Of a DNA stretch of 42,154 nt, positions 1-7,396 are shown in pieces. The stretch lies in contig JBBQXP010000015.1 in assembly GCA_038209555.1 (NCBI GenBank), forward strand, positions 1-42,154, given 5' to 3'. Each line of letters starts with the position of its first letter. The stretch's first letter is position 1. The translations under genes and the position numbers were made by a program. The notes below the pieces were generated by a model. That model did not search any database. It saw only the letters and a program-made list of their open reading frames with translations, and had not been told where the DNA came from. The stretch comes from DASQGA01 sp038209555 (GTDB taxonomy: Bacteria > Actinomycetota > Thermoleophilia > Gaiellales > Gaiellaceae).

Positions 1-1206
1 GAGTGGGGCGGGAACGTAGCCGAGATCGACTTCGAGAACATCTTCTACTACATCCGGCCGACCGAGAACCAGGCCACCTCCTGGGAGGATCTGCCCCCGG
101 ACATCAAGGACACCTGGGACAAGCTGGGCATCCCGGAGGCCGAGAAGAACTACCTGGCCGGCGTCGGCGCGCAGTACGAGTCCGAGGTCGTCTACCACAA
201 GCTCCAAGAGGAGCTCGAGAACCAGGGTGTGATCTTCCTCGACATGGACTCGGCGCTCCGCGACCACGAGGACGTCGTCAAGCAGTACTTCGGGACGATC
301 ATCCCGCAGAACGACAACAAGTTCGCGGCGCTGAACTCGGCCGTCTGGTCGGGGGGCTCGTTCATCTACGTGCCGCCGGGCGTCAAGGTCGAGCTGCCGC
401 TGCAGGCCTACTTCCGCATCAACGCGGAGAACATGGGCCAGTTCGAGCGAACGCTGATCATCGTCGACGAGGACGCCTATGTGCACTACGTGGAGGGCTG
501 CACGGCGCCGATCTACACGAGCGACTCGCTCCACTCCGCCGTGGTCGAGATCATCGTCAAGAAGAACGCGCGCTGCCGCTACACGACCATCCAGAACTGG
601 TCGAACAACGTCTACAACCTCGTCACGAAGCGGGCGGTGGCCTATGAGGATGCGACCATGGAGTGGGTGGACGGCAACCTCGGCTCGAAGCTGACCATGA
701 AGTACCCGGCCATCTGGCTGATGGGCGACCGGGCGCACGGGGAGGTGCTCTCGATCGCGTTCGCCGGCAACGGTCAGCACCAGGATGCGGGTGGCAAGTG
801 CGTTCACGTCGCGCCGAACACGACCTCCGTGATCACGTCGAAGTCGATCTCGAAGAACGGCGGCCGGGCCGGCTACCGCGGGCTGCTGGAGGTGGCGAAG
901 GGCGCCCACGGCGCCAAGTCCAAGGTCGTCTGCGACGCTCTGATCCTCGACGAGGAGTCGCGCTCGGACACGTATCCCTACATCCGGATCGACGAGAACG
1001 ACGTCGACATCGGCCACGAGGCGACGGTCTCGAAGATCGGTGAGGAGCAGCTCTTCTACCTGATGAGCCGCGGGATCTCCGAGACGGAGGCTAGTGCGAT
1101 GATCGTCTCCGGCTTCGTCGAGCCGATCACGAAGGAGCTTCCGCTCGAGTACGCGGTCGAGATGAACAGGCTGATCCAGCTCCAGATGGAGGGCTCGGTC
1201 GGTTGA
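1..1206 (+). CDS. sufB: Fe-S cluster assembly scaffold protein SufB (5' end cut off)
   Basis: The reading frame is open from base 1 and gives 401 residues to the TGA at 1204-1206. SufB is usually about 470 residues, so roughly 70 N-terminal residues lie outside the window. SufB forms the SufBC2D scaffold on which Fe-S clusters are built in the cytosol. The family is recognisable from WSGGSFIYVPPGVKVELPLQ, the long central beta-helix region, and the C-terminal HEATVSKIGEEQLFYLMSRG block. The gene runs directly into a VOC gene through a TTGA overlap and is followed by sufD, sufS and sufU. No sufC is visible, so the ATPase gene probably lies upstream of the window. The first ATG in the track (position 229) is internal, because the residues before it match SufB. 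Confidence 0.96.
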   Translation, partial: EWGGNVAEIDFENIFYYIRPTENQATSWEDLPPDIKDTWDKLGIPEAEKNYLAGVGAQYESEVVYHKLQEELENQGVIFLDMDSALRDHEDVVKQYFGTIIPQNDNKFAALNSAVWSGGSFIYVPPGVKVELPLQAYFRINAENMGQFERTLIIVDEDAYVHYVEGCTAPIYTSDSLHSAVVEIIVKKNARCRYTTIQNWSNNVYNLVTKRAVAYEDATMEWVDGNLGSKLTMKYPAIWLMGDRAHGEVLSIAFAGNGQHQDAGGKCVHVAPNTTSVITSKSISKNGGRAGYRGLLEVAKGAHGAKSKVVCDALILDEESRSDTYPYIRIDENDVDIGHEATVSKIGEEQLFYLMSRGISETEASAMIVSGFVEPITKELPLEYAVEMNRLIQLQMEGSVG

Positions 1207-1574
1207 TCGGCGTCGAGCGCACGGACTTCATTTCCGTGCCGGTGCAGGACATGGAGCGGGCGACGAGGTTCTACACCGAGACCCTGGGCATGCCGAACGC
1301 GTCGCCGGACGCTGCCTGGCCCGAGCTCGAGACCGGCAACATAAGCCTGTACCTCGTCGACCCGGCGAAGATCGGGGCCACGTTCGCACCGCATACGGCT
1401 CATATAGCCCTCCGCGTCCCCGACGTCGCGGAGGCACGAACACAGCTCGAGGAAGTGGGCGTTGAGTTCGAGGGCGAGATCCTCGACACGGGTGTCTGCC
1501 ACATGGCTTTCTTCAAGGACCCGGACGGCAATGCCCTGATGCTCCATCGCCGCTATGCGCCCTCGCATGAGTAG
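1203..1574 (+). CDS. VOC (glyoxalase/bleomycin-resistance) family protein
   Basis: This is a 123-residue single-domain vicinal oxygen chelate protein. It begins with the typical beta strand and helix (DFISVPVQDMERATRFYTE), has a central HIALRVPDV strand, and ends with the family signature FFKDPDGNALML. Likely metal ligands are His and Glu residues in these strands, but I cannot assign a substrate. The TTG start at 1203 overlaps the sufB stop, and its own stop lies inside the first codons of sufD, so it is translationally coupled inside the SUF operon. A role in iron-sulfur assembly or in detoxification near the operon is inference from position only. Confidence 0.88.
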   Translation: MIGVERTDFISVPVQDMERATRFYTETLGMPNASPDAAWPELETGNISLYLVDPAKIGATFAPHTAHIALRVPDVAEARTQLEEVGVEFEGEILDTGVCHMAFFKDPDGNALMLHRRYAPSHE

Positions 1575-2733
1575 GGCCGAGCTGCTCGAGCGCTACGAGG
1601 CGCTGCCGCTTCCCTCTACGACCGAGGAGTCCTGGCGCTTCACCGACCTCAAGGGCTTTGACCCGGACGCCTACTCCGCGAACGGGGCCGCCGACGTCGT
1701 AAGCGCTCCCGGCATGCTCGAGCTGGACGCGGCCGGGATCGTCCACGTCTCCGAGGCGGGAATCGAGATAGAACGAGCTCCCGACGGGATCCGGTTCGAG
1801 CGTCTAGAGGATCATCCGCGCCTGGGTGAGCTGGTCGGCACCGAAGAGAAGTTCGCCGCCCACAACGCGGCGCTCTGGAAGAGCGGCCTTCTCGTGCATG
1901 TCCCGAAGGGCGTCGTACTCGAAAAGCCTCTCTACGTGCGAATCACGAACACGGTCGAGGGGAGCGCTCTCTTCTGGCGGCTTCTCGTGATCGCCGACCC
2001 CGAGTCGCGTTTTACGCTGATCGAGGAATACACCTCGCAGACGCCGGAGCTCTCCGCCTATACGAACGCGGCCGTCGAGCTCTTCGTCGGCCAGGCCTCG
2101 AAGCTCGAGTACGTCTCGATCCAGAACCTCTCGCGCGAGACTTGGCACTTCGCGTCGCACCATGCCCGCGTCGAGCGGGACGCCGAGCTCGACTGGGTCG
2201 CAGGCGGCTTTGGCACGAGGAAGGGCAAGATTCGGATCCAGAACGACCTAGCCGGCCAAGGGGCGACCTCACGCGTCACAGGCGCGTACTTCGCCGACGG
2301 TGACCAGCATCTGGACTACGACACCTTCCAGGAGCACATGGCACCGAACACCACCTCGGACTTCGCGTTCAAGGGAGCCCTTCGGGACAATGCGAGGGCC
2401 GTCTGGCGCGGCATGATCCGGGTCGAGCCCGACGCGCAGAAGACCAATGCCTACCAGGAGAACAGGAACCTTCTCCTCTCTCCGAGCGCCCACGCCGACT
2501 CGATTCCGGGCCTCGAGATCATGGCGAACGACGTCCGCTGCACCCACGGCGCCACGATCGGGCAAGTCGATCGCGAGCAGCTGTTCTACCTGATGACCCG
2601 CGGGCTTTCGCGGAGCGAGGCCGAGCGCCTCATCGTCCGGGGCTTCTTCGCGGACATCCTCGACCGGATCGCGCTCGAGCCGGTGCGGGAAGCCCTCGGC
2701 GAAGTGCTCGAAGCCCGGATCCCGCAGACCTAA
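1555..2733 (+). CDS. sufD: Fe-S cluster assembly protein SufD
   Basis: This 392-residue protein is the SufB paralogue that completes the SufBC2D complex and is tied to iron entry. The N-terminal helical part carries ESWRFTDLKGF, the middle has a SufBD core (GVVLEKPLYVRI, then EYVSIQNLSRETWHFA), and the C-terminal block CTHGATIGQVDREQLFYLMT matches SufD, including the Cys-x-His pair. ATG at 1555 overlaps the end of the VOC gene; a second ATG at 1567 is equally possible, and neither has a strong ribosome binding site, consistent with coupled translation. Length is normal for the family. Confidence 0.95.
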   Translation: MRPRMSRAELLERYEALPLPSTTEESWRFTDLKGFDPDAYSANGAADVVSAPGMLELDAAGIVHVSEAGIEIERAPDGIRFERLEDHPRLGELVGTEEKFAAHNAALWKSGLLVHVPKGVVLEKPLYVRITNTVEGSALFWRLLVIADPESRFTLIEEYTSQTPELSAYTNAAVELFVGQASKLEYVSIQNLSRETWHFASHHARVERDAELDWVAGGFGTRKGKIRIQNDLAGQGATSRVTGAYFADGDQHLDYDTFQEHMAPNTTSDFAFKGALRDNARAVWRGMIRVEPDAQKTNAYQENRNLLLSPSAHADSIPGLEIMANDVRCTHGATIGQVDREQLFYLMTRGLSRSEAERLIVRGFFADILDRIALEPVREALGEVLEARIPQT

Positions 2734-2744
2734 CCGCGCGCACC

Positions 2745-3968
2745 ATGGGCGGCCGTCTCTTCCGGCTCGTCTGGGGCGACGACGTCGATCCCGCCCTTCG
2801 CGGGCTCCTGGCCGCGTTCTTCTCGACCACGCTCGCCTTCTCCGCGTTCTGGAGTTTTGCCGGCATCTGGGCGATCGAGCGCCTCGGGGCGTCCTCCGCA
2901 GAGCTCGGCCTCACGTTTCTCGGCGATGCGATCGTGTCAGCAGCATCCGGCTTCCTGGGCGGCCACCTTTCCGACCGGCTCGGCCGCAAGCCGCTCATGC
3001 TCTTCAGCCTGGGCGCGCAGTGTCTCGTGGCGCTCGCATTTCTGGCGGCGGACGGCCACCTGCTCTTTGGCCTCTCGCTGATCGTCCTCTCGGCCGCGGT
3101 CGCCGGGCCCGGCCAGGCTGCCGGCAATGCCATCGTCGCGGACCTTGTCCCTCCTGAGCGGCACGAGACGGCATATGCGGCCACGCGCGTCGCCTTCAAC
3201 CTCGGCGTCGTGTTCGGGCCCCCGATCGCGGGGGTACTGCTGCTTGCCGACAACTGGTCGCACTTCTTCATCGGCGTCTCACTCCTCGGCGCGCTCACCT
3301 TCGTGATCGCGCTTCGGCATATTCCGGCGCGCGGCGCCTTTTCGCCTGAGGAGCCGCCGACTCGTCGCTCCTTCCGAGTCATTTGCCGGGATCGGGTTTT
3401 CCTCGTCTTCCTCGCCTCCACGGTGCTGGCCTACATCGTGTACTTCGGGTTCGAGACTGCGCTTCCGATTGCCGCGGTTGACTCGTACGGCGTCTCGCCT
3501 TCGACCTGGGGCTTTCTGATCGTCTTGAACGCCGGCGCGGTCGCTTTCCTCCAGCTGCGGCTGACCCGGCGAGTCGTGCGATATTCGCCGGCGCTCAAGC
3601 TGGCGGTCGCGCTACCTCTCATGGGCTTCTCGTTTCTCATCCTGACCCAGGTGTCGAACCTGGCTGCCCTGGTCGTGGTGCTCCTTCTCTTCGTGTTCGG
3701 CGAGATGCTCTGGGTCCCTGTCTCCCAGACGATCGCCGCCGCGATGGCACCCGCTGACCTTCGGGGTGCATACATGGGCGCGTTCGGATCGAGTTCCGCG
3801 GTCGGGTTCGCCCTCGGCCCGCTCGCTTCGCTACAGCTCCGTGGCGCCTCCGGCGACGACGCGATGTGGATCTTCCTGGCGGCGGTCTCTCTCGCAGCCG
3901 CCACCGTCGGTGTCATTGCCGTGCGGGAGGCACATCGGCGCCCAGCTACGATTACTTCATGGGGATGA
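2745..3968 (+). CDS. MFS transporter, DHA1-like
   Basis: This 407-residue protein has about twelve hydrophobic segments. The loop after the second segment, GGHLSDRLGRKPLM, is the classic MFS motif A (GxLaDrxGrkxxl). A Pro/Gly-rich helix (VFGPPIAGVLLL) resembles the antiporter motif of the fifth segment. It is an inner-membrane secondary transporter, probably a drug or metabolite exporter; the substrate cannot be read from the sequence. It lies 11 bp after sufD and its stop overlaps the start of sufS, so it is embedded in the SUF operon, which is unusual. Possible links are iron or sulfur metabolite export, but this is inference only. Confidence 0.9.
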   Translation: MGGRLFRLVWGDDVDPALRGLLAAFFSTTLAFSAFWSFAGIWAIERLGASSAELGLTFLGDAIVSAASGFLGGHLSDRLGRKPLMLFSLGAQCLVALAFLAADGHLLFGLSLIVLSAAVAGPGQAAGNAIVADLVPPERHETAYAATRVAFNLGVVFGPPIAGVLLLADNWSHFFIGVSLLGALTFVIALRHIPARGAFSPEEPPTRRSFRVICRDRVFLVFLASTVLAYIVYFGFETALPIAAVDSYGVSPSTWGFLIVLNAGAVAFLQLRLTRRVVRYSPALKLAVALPLMGFSFLILTQVSNLAALVVVLLLFVFGEMLWVPVSQTIAAAMAPADLRGAYMGAFGSSSAVGFALGPLASLQLRGASGDDAMWIFLAAVSLAAATVGVIAVREAHRRPATITSWG

Positions 3969-5203
3969 CCACCCAGGCCAGGCTGGACGCGCAGAAGCTC
4001 CGCGCCGACTTTCCGATCTTCAAGCAGCCGATGCACGGGAAGCCGCTCGTCTATCTGGACTCGGCGAACTCATCGCAGAAGCCCAGGCAGGTCCTGGACG
4101 CCGTGCACGACTTCTACGAGACGTCATACGCGAACGTGCACCGGGCTGTCTACGAACTGGGCGGACGCGCGACGGAAGCCTACGAGGGCGCACGCGACAA
4201 GACCCAGACGTTCGTCAATGCCGAGTCGCGGCGCGAGGTCATCTTCACGAAGGGTGCGACGGAGGCCCTGAACCTCGTCGCGTACGCCTGGGGGCTCGAC
4301 AACCTGGGGCCTGGCGACACCGTGCTCGTCACCGAGCTCGAGCACCATTCGAACTTCGTGCCGTGGCAGTACATCGCAGGTCGTACCGGAGCGGACTTCG
4401 CAGCGATCCCGATCGACGGGGGCGGAGAGCTCGCGCTCGACGGTTTGGATGAGCTCGCGCGCACTCGGCGGATCAAGGTCGTCGCCTGTGGACTCGTCTC
4501 GAACTCGCTCGGGACGATCAACCCGGTCGAACGCCTGGGGGCCTGGGCTCACGATCAGGGAGCGATCATGGTCGTTGACGCCTGCCAGGCGGCACCGCAC
4601 AGGCCGATCGACGTGCAGGCGCTCGGCTGCGACTTTCTTGCCTTTACCGGGCACAAGATGCTCGCGCCGAGCGGGATCGGCGTCCTGTGGGGCCGCCAGA
4701 AGCTGCTGCAGAAGATGTCGCCGTTCGAGCTGGGTGGCGAAATGATTCGGTCGGTCTCGATCGAGCGGACGACCTGGAACGAGCTGCCTAACAAGTTCGA
4801 GGCTGGAACTCCGCCAATCGCGCAGGCCTATGGTCTGGGCGTCGCAATCGACTACCTGAGCGCGGTTGGGCTGGAGGCGATCGAGGAGCACGAGGCTCGG
4901 CTGACGGCCCACGCGATCGAACGCCTGGCCGAGATCCCCGGCCTGACCCTCTTCGGGCCGCCCGCCGACCGGCGGGCCGGCATCGTCTCGTTCACGCTTG
5001 CGGGAGTCCATCCGCACGACGTCGCCCAGATCCTCGACTCAGAAGGCGTCGCAGTCCGCGCCGGGCACCACTGCAACCAGCCGCTCATGCATCGGCTGGG
5101 GGTTCCCGCGACGACCCGTGCGAGCCTCTACCTCTACACACTGGAGGACGAGGTAGACAGCCTGGTCGCCGGCCTTCAGAGGGTTCGCGAGGTGTTCAAG
5201 TGA
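3959..5203 (+). CDS. sufS: Cysteine desulfurase SufS
   Basis: This is a PLP-dependent class V aminotransferase-fold enzyme of about 414 residues that removes sulfur from L-cysteine and passes it as persulfide to SufU. The PLP lysine is seen in FTGHKMLAPSGIGVLWG, the PLP aspartate in VVDACQAAPH, and the catalytic cysteine in the extended loop VRAGHHCNQPLM. The N-terminal FPIFKQPMHGKPLVYLDSAN is typical of SufS. The start is ATG 3959 or ATG 3965; the latter gives an ATGA overlap with the MFS stop. An upstream in-frame ATG at 3866 is inside the transporter and adds non-homologous sequence, so I rejected it. Confidence 0.96.
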   Translation: MGMTTQARLDAQKLRADFPIFKQPMHGKPLVYLDSANSSQKPRQVLDAVHDFYETSYANVHRAVYELGGRATEAYEGARDKTQTFVNAESRREVIFTKGATEALNLVAYAWGLDNLGPGDTVLVTELEHHSNFVPWQYIAGRTGADFAAIPIDGGGELALDGLDELARTRRIKVVACGLVSNSLGTINPVERLGAWAHDQGAIMVVDACQAAPHRPIDVQALGCDFLAFTGHKMLAPSGIGVLWGRQKLLQKMSPFELGGEMIRSVSIERTTWNELPNKFEAGTPPIAQAYGLGVAIDYLSAVGLEAIEEHEARLTAHAIERLAEIPGLTLFGPPADRRAGIVSFTLAGVHPHDVAQILDSEGVAVRAGHHCNQPLMHRLGVPATTRASLYLYTLEDEVDSLVAGLQRVREVFK

Positions 5204-5634
5204 GCGACATGGACGAGCTCTACCGCGACGTCATCCTCGACCACTACAAGAATCCGCGCGGGCACGGCGTGATGCAGGAGCCGGACGCGCAGGCCGACGG
5301 TTTGAACCCGCTCTGCGGTGACGAGGTCTCGATCTTCGTCTCATTTGCCGAGGACGGTGACACGATCGAGGAGGTGAAATTCCAGGGCCGAGGCTGCGCG
5401 ATCAGCCAGGCCTCCACGTCGATGCTCATGGAGCTGGTGCATGGGCGGAGCGCTACCGAGGTCGCCGCGATGAGCCGGGAGGAGCTGCTCGACGAGGTGG
5501 GGATTCCTCTCACCCCGGTCCGACTCAAGTGTGCGCTCCTCGGTCTCGGGGTCCTGAAGGTCGCGCTCCACCGCTCGAAGGGCACCCCTCTGCCCGAGGA
5601 GTGGGCGGGCCTCGACGAGCTCGAGCTCAAGTAG
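5200..5634 (+). CDS. sufU: SufU, zinc-dependent sulfur acceptor
   Basis: This 144-residue IscU-like protein accepts sulfur from SufS. The three zinc-binding cysteines are visible in NPLCGDEVSIF, FQGRGCAISQAS and LTPVRLKCALLG, and the insertion between the second and third cysteines is the SufU type found in Firmicutes and Actinobacteria. GTG at 5200 overlaps the sufS stop in a GTGA. The TAG stop is the first three bases of a palindromic repeat (5632-5798), so the repeat supplies the end of the gene. Confidence 0.95.
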   Translation: MSDMDELYRDVILDHYKNPRGHGVMQEPDAQADGLNPLCGDEVSIFVSFAEDGDTIEEVKFQGRGCAISQASTSMLMELVHGRSATEVAAMSREELLDEVGIPLTPVRLKCALLGLGVLKVALHRSKGTPLPEEWAGLDELELK

Positions 5635-5798
5635 ATGGTTGATCGACAATTACCGCACCCCCGGATGGCGGCCCAGACACGGCGCCAGGCCGCACCCTCG
5701 CCCTTGTCAACGCTTCTAGCCTTGCCTGCGGGCGATGGCGCACCCTGGCTTGGTCTGGCCCGTCCCCGCGGGCGCGCCAATTACCGACCAACCATCTA
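5632..5798 (+). repeat. Palindromic MITE-like repeat, copy 1 (167 bp)
   Basis: The element starts TAGATGGTTGATCG and ends CGACCAACCATCTA, so the termini are inverted repeats. The inverted symmetry continues with mismatches along both arms, for example GGCGGCCCAGAC on the left against GGTCTGGCCCGTCC on the right. A closely similar copy occurs at 6443-6600 and a short remnant at 32297-32328. TA at both ends could be a TA target duplication of the Tc1/mariner or IS630 type; that is inference. No open reading frame of its own is credible. As RNA it would fold into a long hairpin between sufU and the Rieske gene. Confidence 0.85.
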
Positions 5799-5801
5799 GT
5801 A

Positions 5802-6113
5802 GTGCCCGATCTCGATGTCTGCCCGGTTGAGGAGCTTCCGCCGGGCGAGGTGAAGATCGTGCGCGCAGGGGAGATCTCCATCGGGGTCTACAACGCGGGC
5901 GGAGAGTTCTATGCGATCGAGGACAGGTGCTCGCACGACGACGGGCCGCTTGCCGAAGGCGATTGGGAGCCGGAGGAGCTCGTCGCGATCTGCCCGCGCC
6001 ACGGTTCTCGCTTCGACATCCGGACCGGCAAGGCGCTCTCGCTGCCGGCGTACCTCCCGGTGGAGACCTTTCCCGTGAAGGTCGTCGATGGAATCGTCAA
6101 GGTGAGTGTCTGA
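5802..6113 (+). CDS. Rieske-type [2Fe-2S] ferredoxin
   Basis: This 103-residue soluble protein has both cluster-binding motifs of the Rieske fold: CSHDDGPLAEGDW (Cys-x-His) and CPRHGSRFDIRTGKAL (Cys-x-x-His). It resembles the ferredoxin subunit of non-haem dioxygenases and the Rieske proteins often found at the end of actinobacterial SUF operons, where it may be an electron donor or client. The start is GTG at 5802, three bases after the end of repeat copy 1. It lies with the next small gene between two direct copies of that repeat. Confidence 0.92.
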   Translation: MPDLDVCPVEELPPGEVKIVRAGEISIGVYNAGGEFYAIEDRCSHDDGPLAEGDWEPEELVAICPRHGSRFDIRTGKALSLPAYLPVETFPVKVVDGIVKVSV

Positions 6114-6127
6114 CGTAAAATCGATGC

Positions 6128-6445
6128 ATGGATCCCCGGACCGAGAGGGTCGGTAAGAACGAAGCGGTCTTCCGCGAGGTCAACGAGCGGATCAACGACG
6201 TGACGCGCGAGAGCACCGCCGAGTACCTCTGCGAGTGTGGGAACGCGACCTGTACGGAGACGATTGAGATGACCGTGTCCGACTACGAGGTCGTGCGCAG
6301 CGATCCAACGCACTTTGCCGTGCTGCCCGGGCATGAGCTTCCCGACGTCGAAGAGGTGGTGGCGCGAAAGGAGGGCTTCCTGGTCGTCCGGAAGAAAGCC
6401 GGCGCGGCGGCGGCGCTCGCCGTCGAGCTCGACCCGCGCAGCTAG
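6128..6445 (+). CDS. Small conserved protein with CxCx5C motif
   Basis: This 105-residue protein has an N-terminal helical stretch (NEAVFREVNERIND), a cysteine motif CECGNATCTETI that may bind zinc, and a conserved-looking VVRSDPTHFAVLPGHE segment. Similar small proteins are common in Actinobacteria and Thermoleophilia as far as I recall, without known function. The ATG lies 14 bp after the Rieske gene. The TAG stop is again supplied by a palindromic repeat. I do not assign a function. Confidence 0.8.
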   Translation: MDPRTERVGKNEAVFREVNERINDVTRESTAEYLCECGNATCTETIEMTVSDYEVVRSDPTHFAVLPGHELPDVEEVVARKEGFLVVRKKAGAAAALAVELDPRS

Positions 6446-6600
6446 ATGGTTGATCGGCAATTACCGCACCTACGGATGGCGGCCCAGACATGGCGCCAGA
6501 CCGCACCCTCGCCCTTGTGGCTTCTAGCCGCGGGCGATGGCACACCCTGGCTTGGTCTGGCCCGTCCCCGCGGACACGCCAATCACCAACCAACCATCTA
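6443..6600 (+). repeat. Palindromic MITE-like repeat, copy 2 (158 bp)
   Basis: This copy is roughly 90% identical to 5632-5798 in the same orientation, with the main length differences at the hairpin apex (after CTCGCCCTTGT and after TTCTAGCC). The ends are TAGATGGTTGATCGGC and CACCAACCAACCATCTA. Its first three bases are the stop codon of the gene before, and the next gene starts five bases after its right end. The two copies bracket the Rieske gene and the CxCx5C gene as a pair of direct repeats. Confidence 0.85.
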
Positions 6601-6604
6601 GGCC

Positions 6605-7201
6605 GTGCTCGACGATCGCGTCCTCGAGGTGCTCTCCCGTCTCGAGCGGGAGGATGATGAGGAGCGGGAGCGCGGGCTTCCGGCGATGCAGCGCTCGCGT
6701 GCCGTCGCGCCGAGCACCGGCAGGTTCCTCTTCTCGCTCGTCGCTCCGCATGCCGACTGTGAGGTGCTCGAGATCGGCGGGTCGAAGGGCTATTCGTCGA
6801 TCTGGCTCGGAGCCGGGGTCCGGCACCTTGGCGGGCGCGTGCTCTCGCTCGAGCACGACCCGGCGAAGGCGGAGGCGTGGCGCCGGAACGTTCAGGATGC
6901 CGGCCTCGAGCAATGGGTCGAGCTTCGGGAAGGCGACGCCTTCGAGACCTTGCCGGCGATCGACGACGCCTTCGACATCGTTTTCCTCGACGCCGAGAAG
7001 GACGACTACGAGACCCTCTTCGCGCTCGCCCGCACGAAGCTCGAGCCCGGTGCGCTCGTCGTCACCGACAACGTCCTCTCTCACGAGGACACCCTCGGCG
7101 CCTATTCGCAAGCGCGCCAGGCAGACCCCACGCTCTCGAGTGTCACGGTGCCGCTCGATCGAGGGCTCGAGCTGTCCGTCGTCCTGCGGGTCTCGTTATG
7201 A
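6605..7201 (+). CDS. SAM-dependent O-methyltransferase (class I, caffeoyl-CoA type)
   Basis: This 198-residue protein has the SAM-binding loop LEIGGSKGYSSIWLG near residue 57, the acidic strand VLSLEHDPAKA after it, and the metal-dependent O-methyltransferase signature IVFLDAEKDDYETLF followed by VTDNVL. These are the features of the small O-methyltransferase family 3 enzymes that methylate catechol-like hydroxyls in a metal-dependent way; the substrate here is unknown. GTG at 6605 lies just after repeat copy 2. The stop overlaps a following 25-codon ORF in an ATGA. Confidence 0.9.
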   Translation: MLDDRVLEVLSRLEREDDEERERGLPAMQRSRAVAPSTGRFLFSLVAPHADCEVLEIGGSKGYSSIWLGAGVRHLGGRVLSLEHDPAKAEAWRRNVQDAGLEQWVELREGDAFETLPAIDDAFDIVFLDAEKDDYETLFALARTKLEPGALVVTDNVLSHEDTLGAYSQARQADPTLSSVTVPLDRGLELSVVLRVSL

Positions 7202-7275
7202 TCGCGCTACCACGGAAAGGAGGTGGTCCGATCTTGACAGACGACTGTTCGGGCAGTGGAGGTACTCGCTCGTAG
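7198..7275 (+). CDS. Possible 25-residue peptide ORF coupled to the methyltransferase
   Basis: ATG at 7198 overlaps the methyltransferase stop and opens a 25-codon frame ending at TAG 7273-7275. Inside it at 7216-7229 is AAAGGAGGTGGTCC, nearly the full complement of the usual 16S rRNA 3' end, placed four bases before an in-frame TTG at 7234. Translation could therefore start at 7234 to give a 13-residue peptide, MTDDCSGSGGTRS, or at 7198. The Shine-Dalgarno lies in the loop region of a small hairpin (ACCAC / GTGGT). Whether either peptide is made is unknown; coding statistics cannot decide at this length. Confidence 0.35.
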   Translation: MIALPRKGGGPILTDDCSGSGGTRS

Positions 7276-7350
7276 GGGCGCGACCCCGAGACCTACGGGG
7301 AACCGCCTAGCCAGCGTAGGGGGCTGAACGCTCCTGCGAAATCCAGGCGA
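7270..7350 (+). other. Structured transcript region after the short ORF
   Basis: Two compact foldable units are visible. CGTAG GGGG cgcga CCCC gagac CTACG forms a two-part stem at about 7271-7296. CGCCT (7304-7308) can pair with AGGCG (7345-7349), enclosing an inner AGCG / CGCT stem. These precede a strong terminator. I could not match the region to a riboswitch or known small RNA family from memory. It may be the structured 3' end of the methyltransferase transcript or a separate small RNA. Confidence 0.4.
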
Positions 7351-7357
7351 GTTTCCG

Positions 7358-7387
7358 ATGAGGGGCCTTCGGGCCCCTCATCTTTTT
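7358..7387 (+). terminator. Intrinsic terminator
   Basis: A perfect 10-bp stem ATGAGGGGCC / GGCCCCTCAT with a TTCG tetraloop is followed by CTTTTTC. It ends the plus-strand transcript that contains the methyltransferase and stands 10 bp from the 3' end of the minus-strand SDR gene. The reverse strand has no T-run after the stem, so it works mainly for the plus strand. Confidence 0.93.
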
Positions 7388-7396
7388 CTCCGTTCC

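Noticed and set aside
5632..6600. CRISPR array from the two similar repeats
   Set aside because: Two long copies with genes between them, internal symmetry and no spacers; not CRISPR.
7270..7350. c-di-AMP (ydaO) riboswitch
   Set aside because: GGGGAACCGCC resembles one block, but the conserved CAGCTAACC and other core segments are absent, and it lies downstream of a gene before a terminator.
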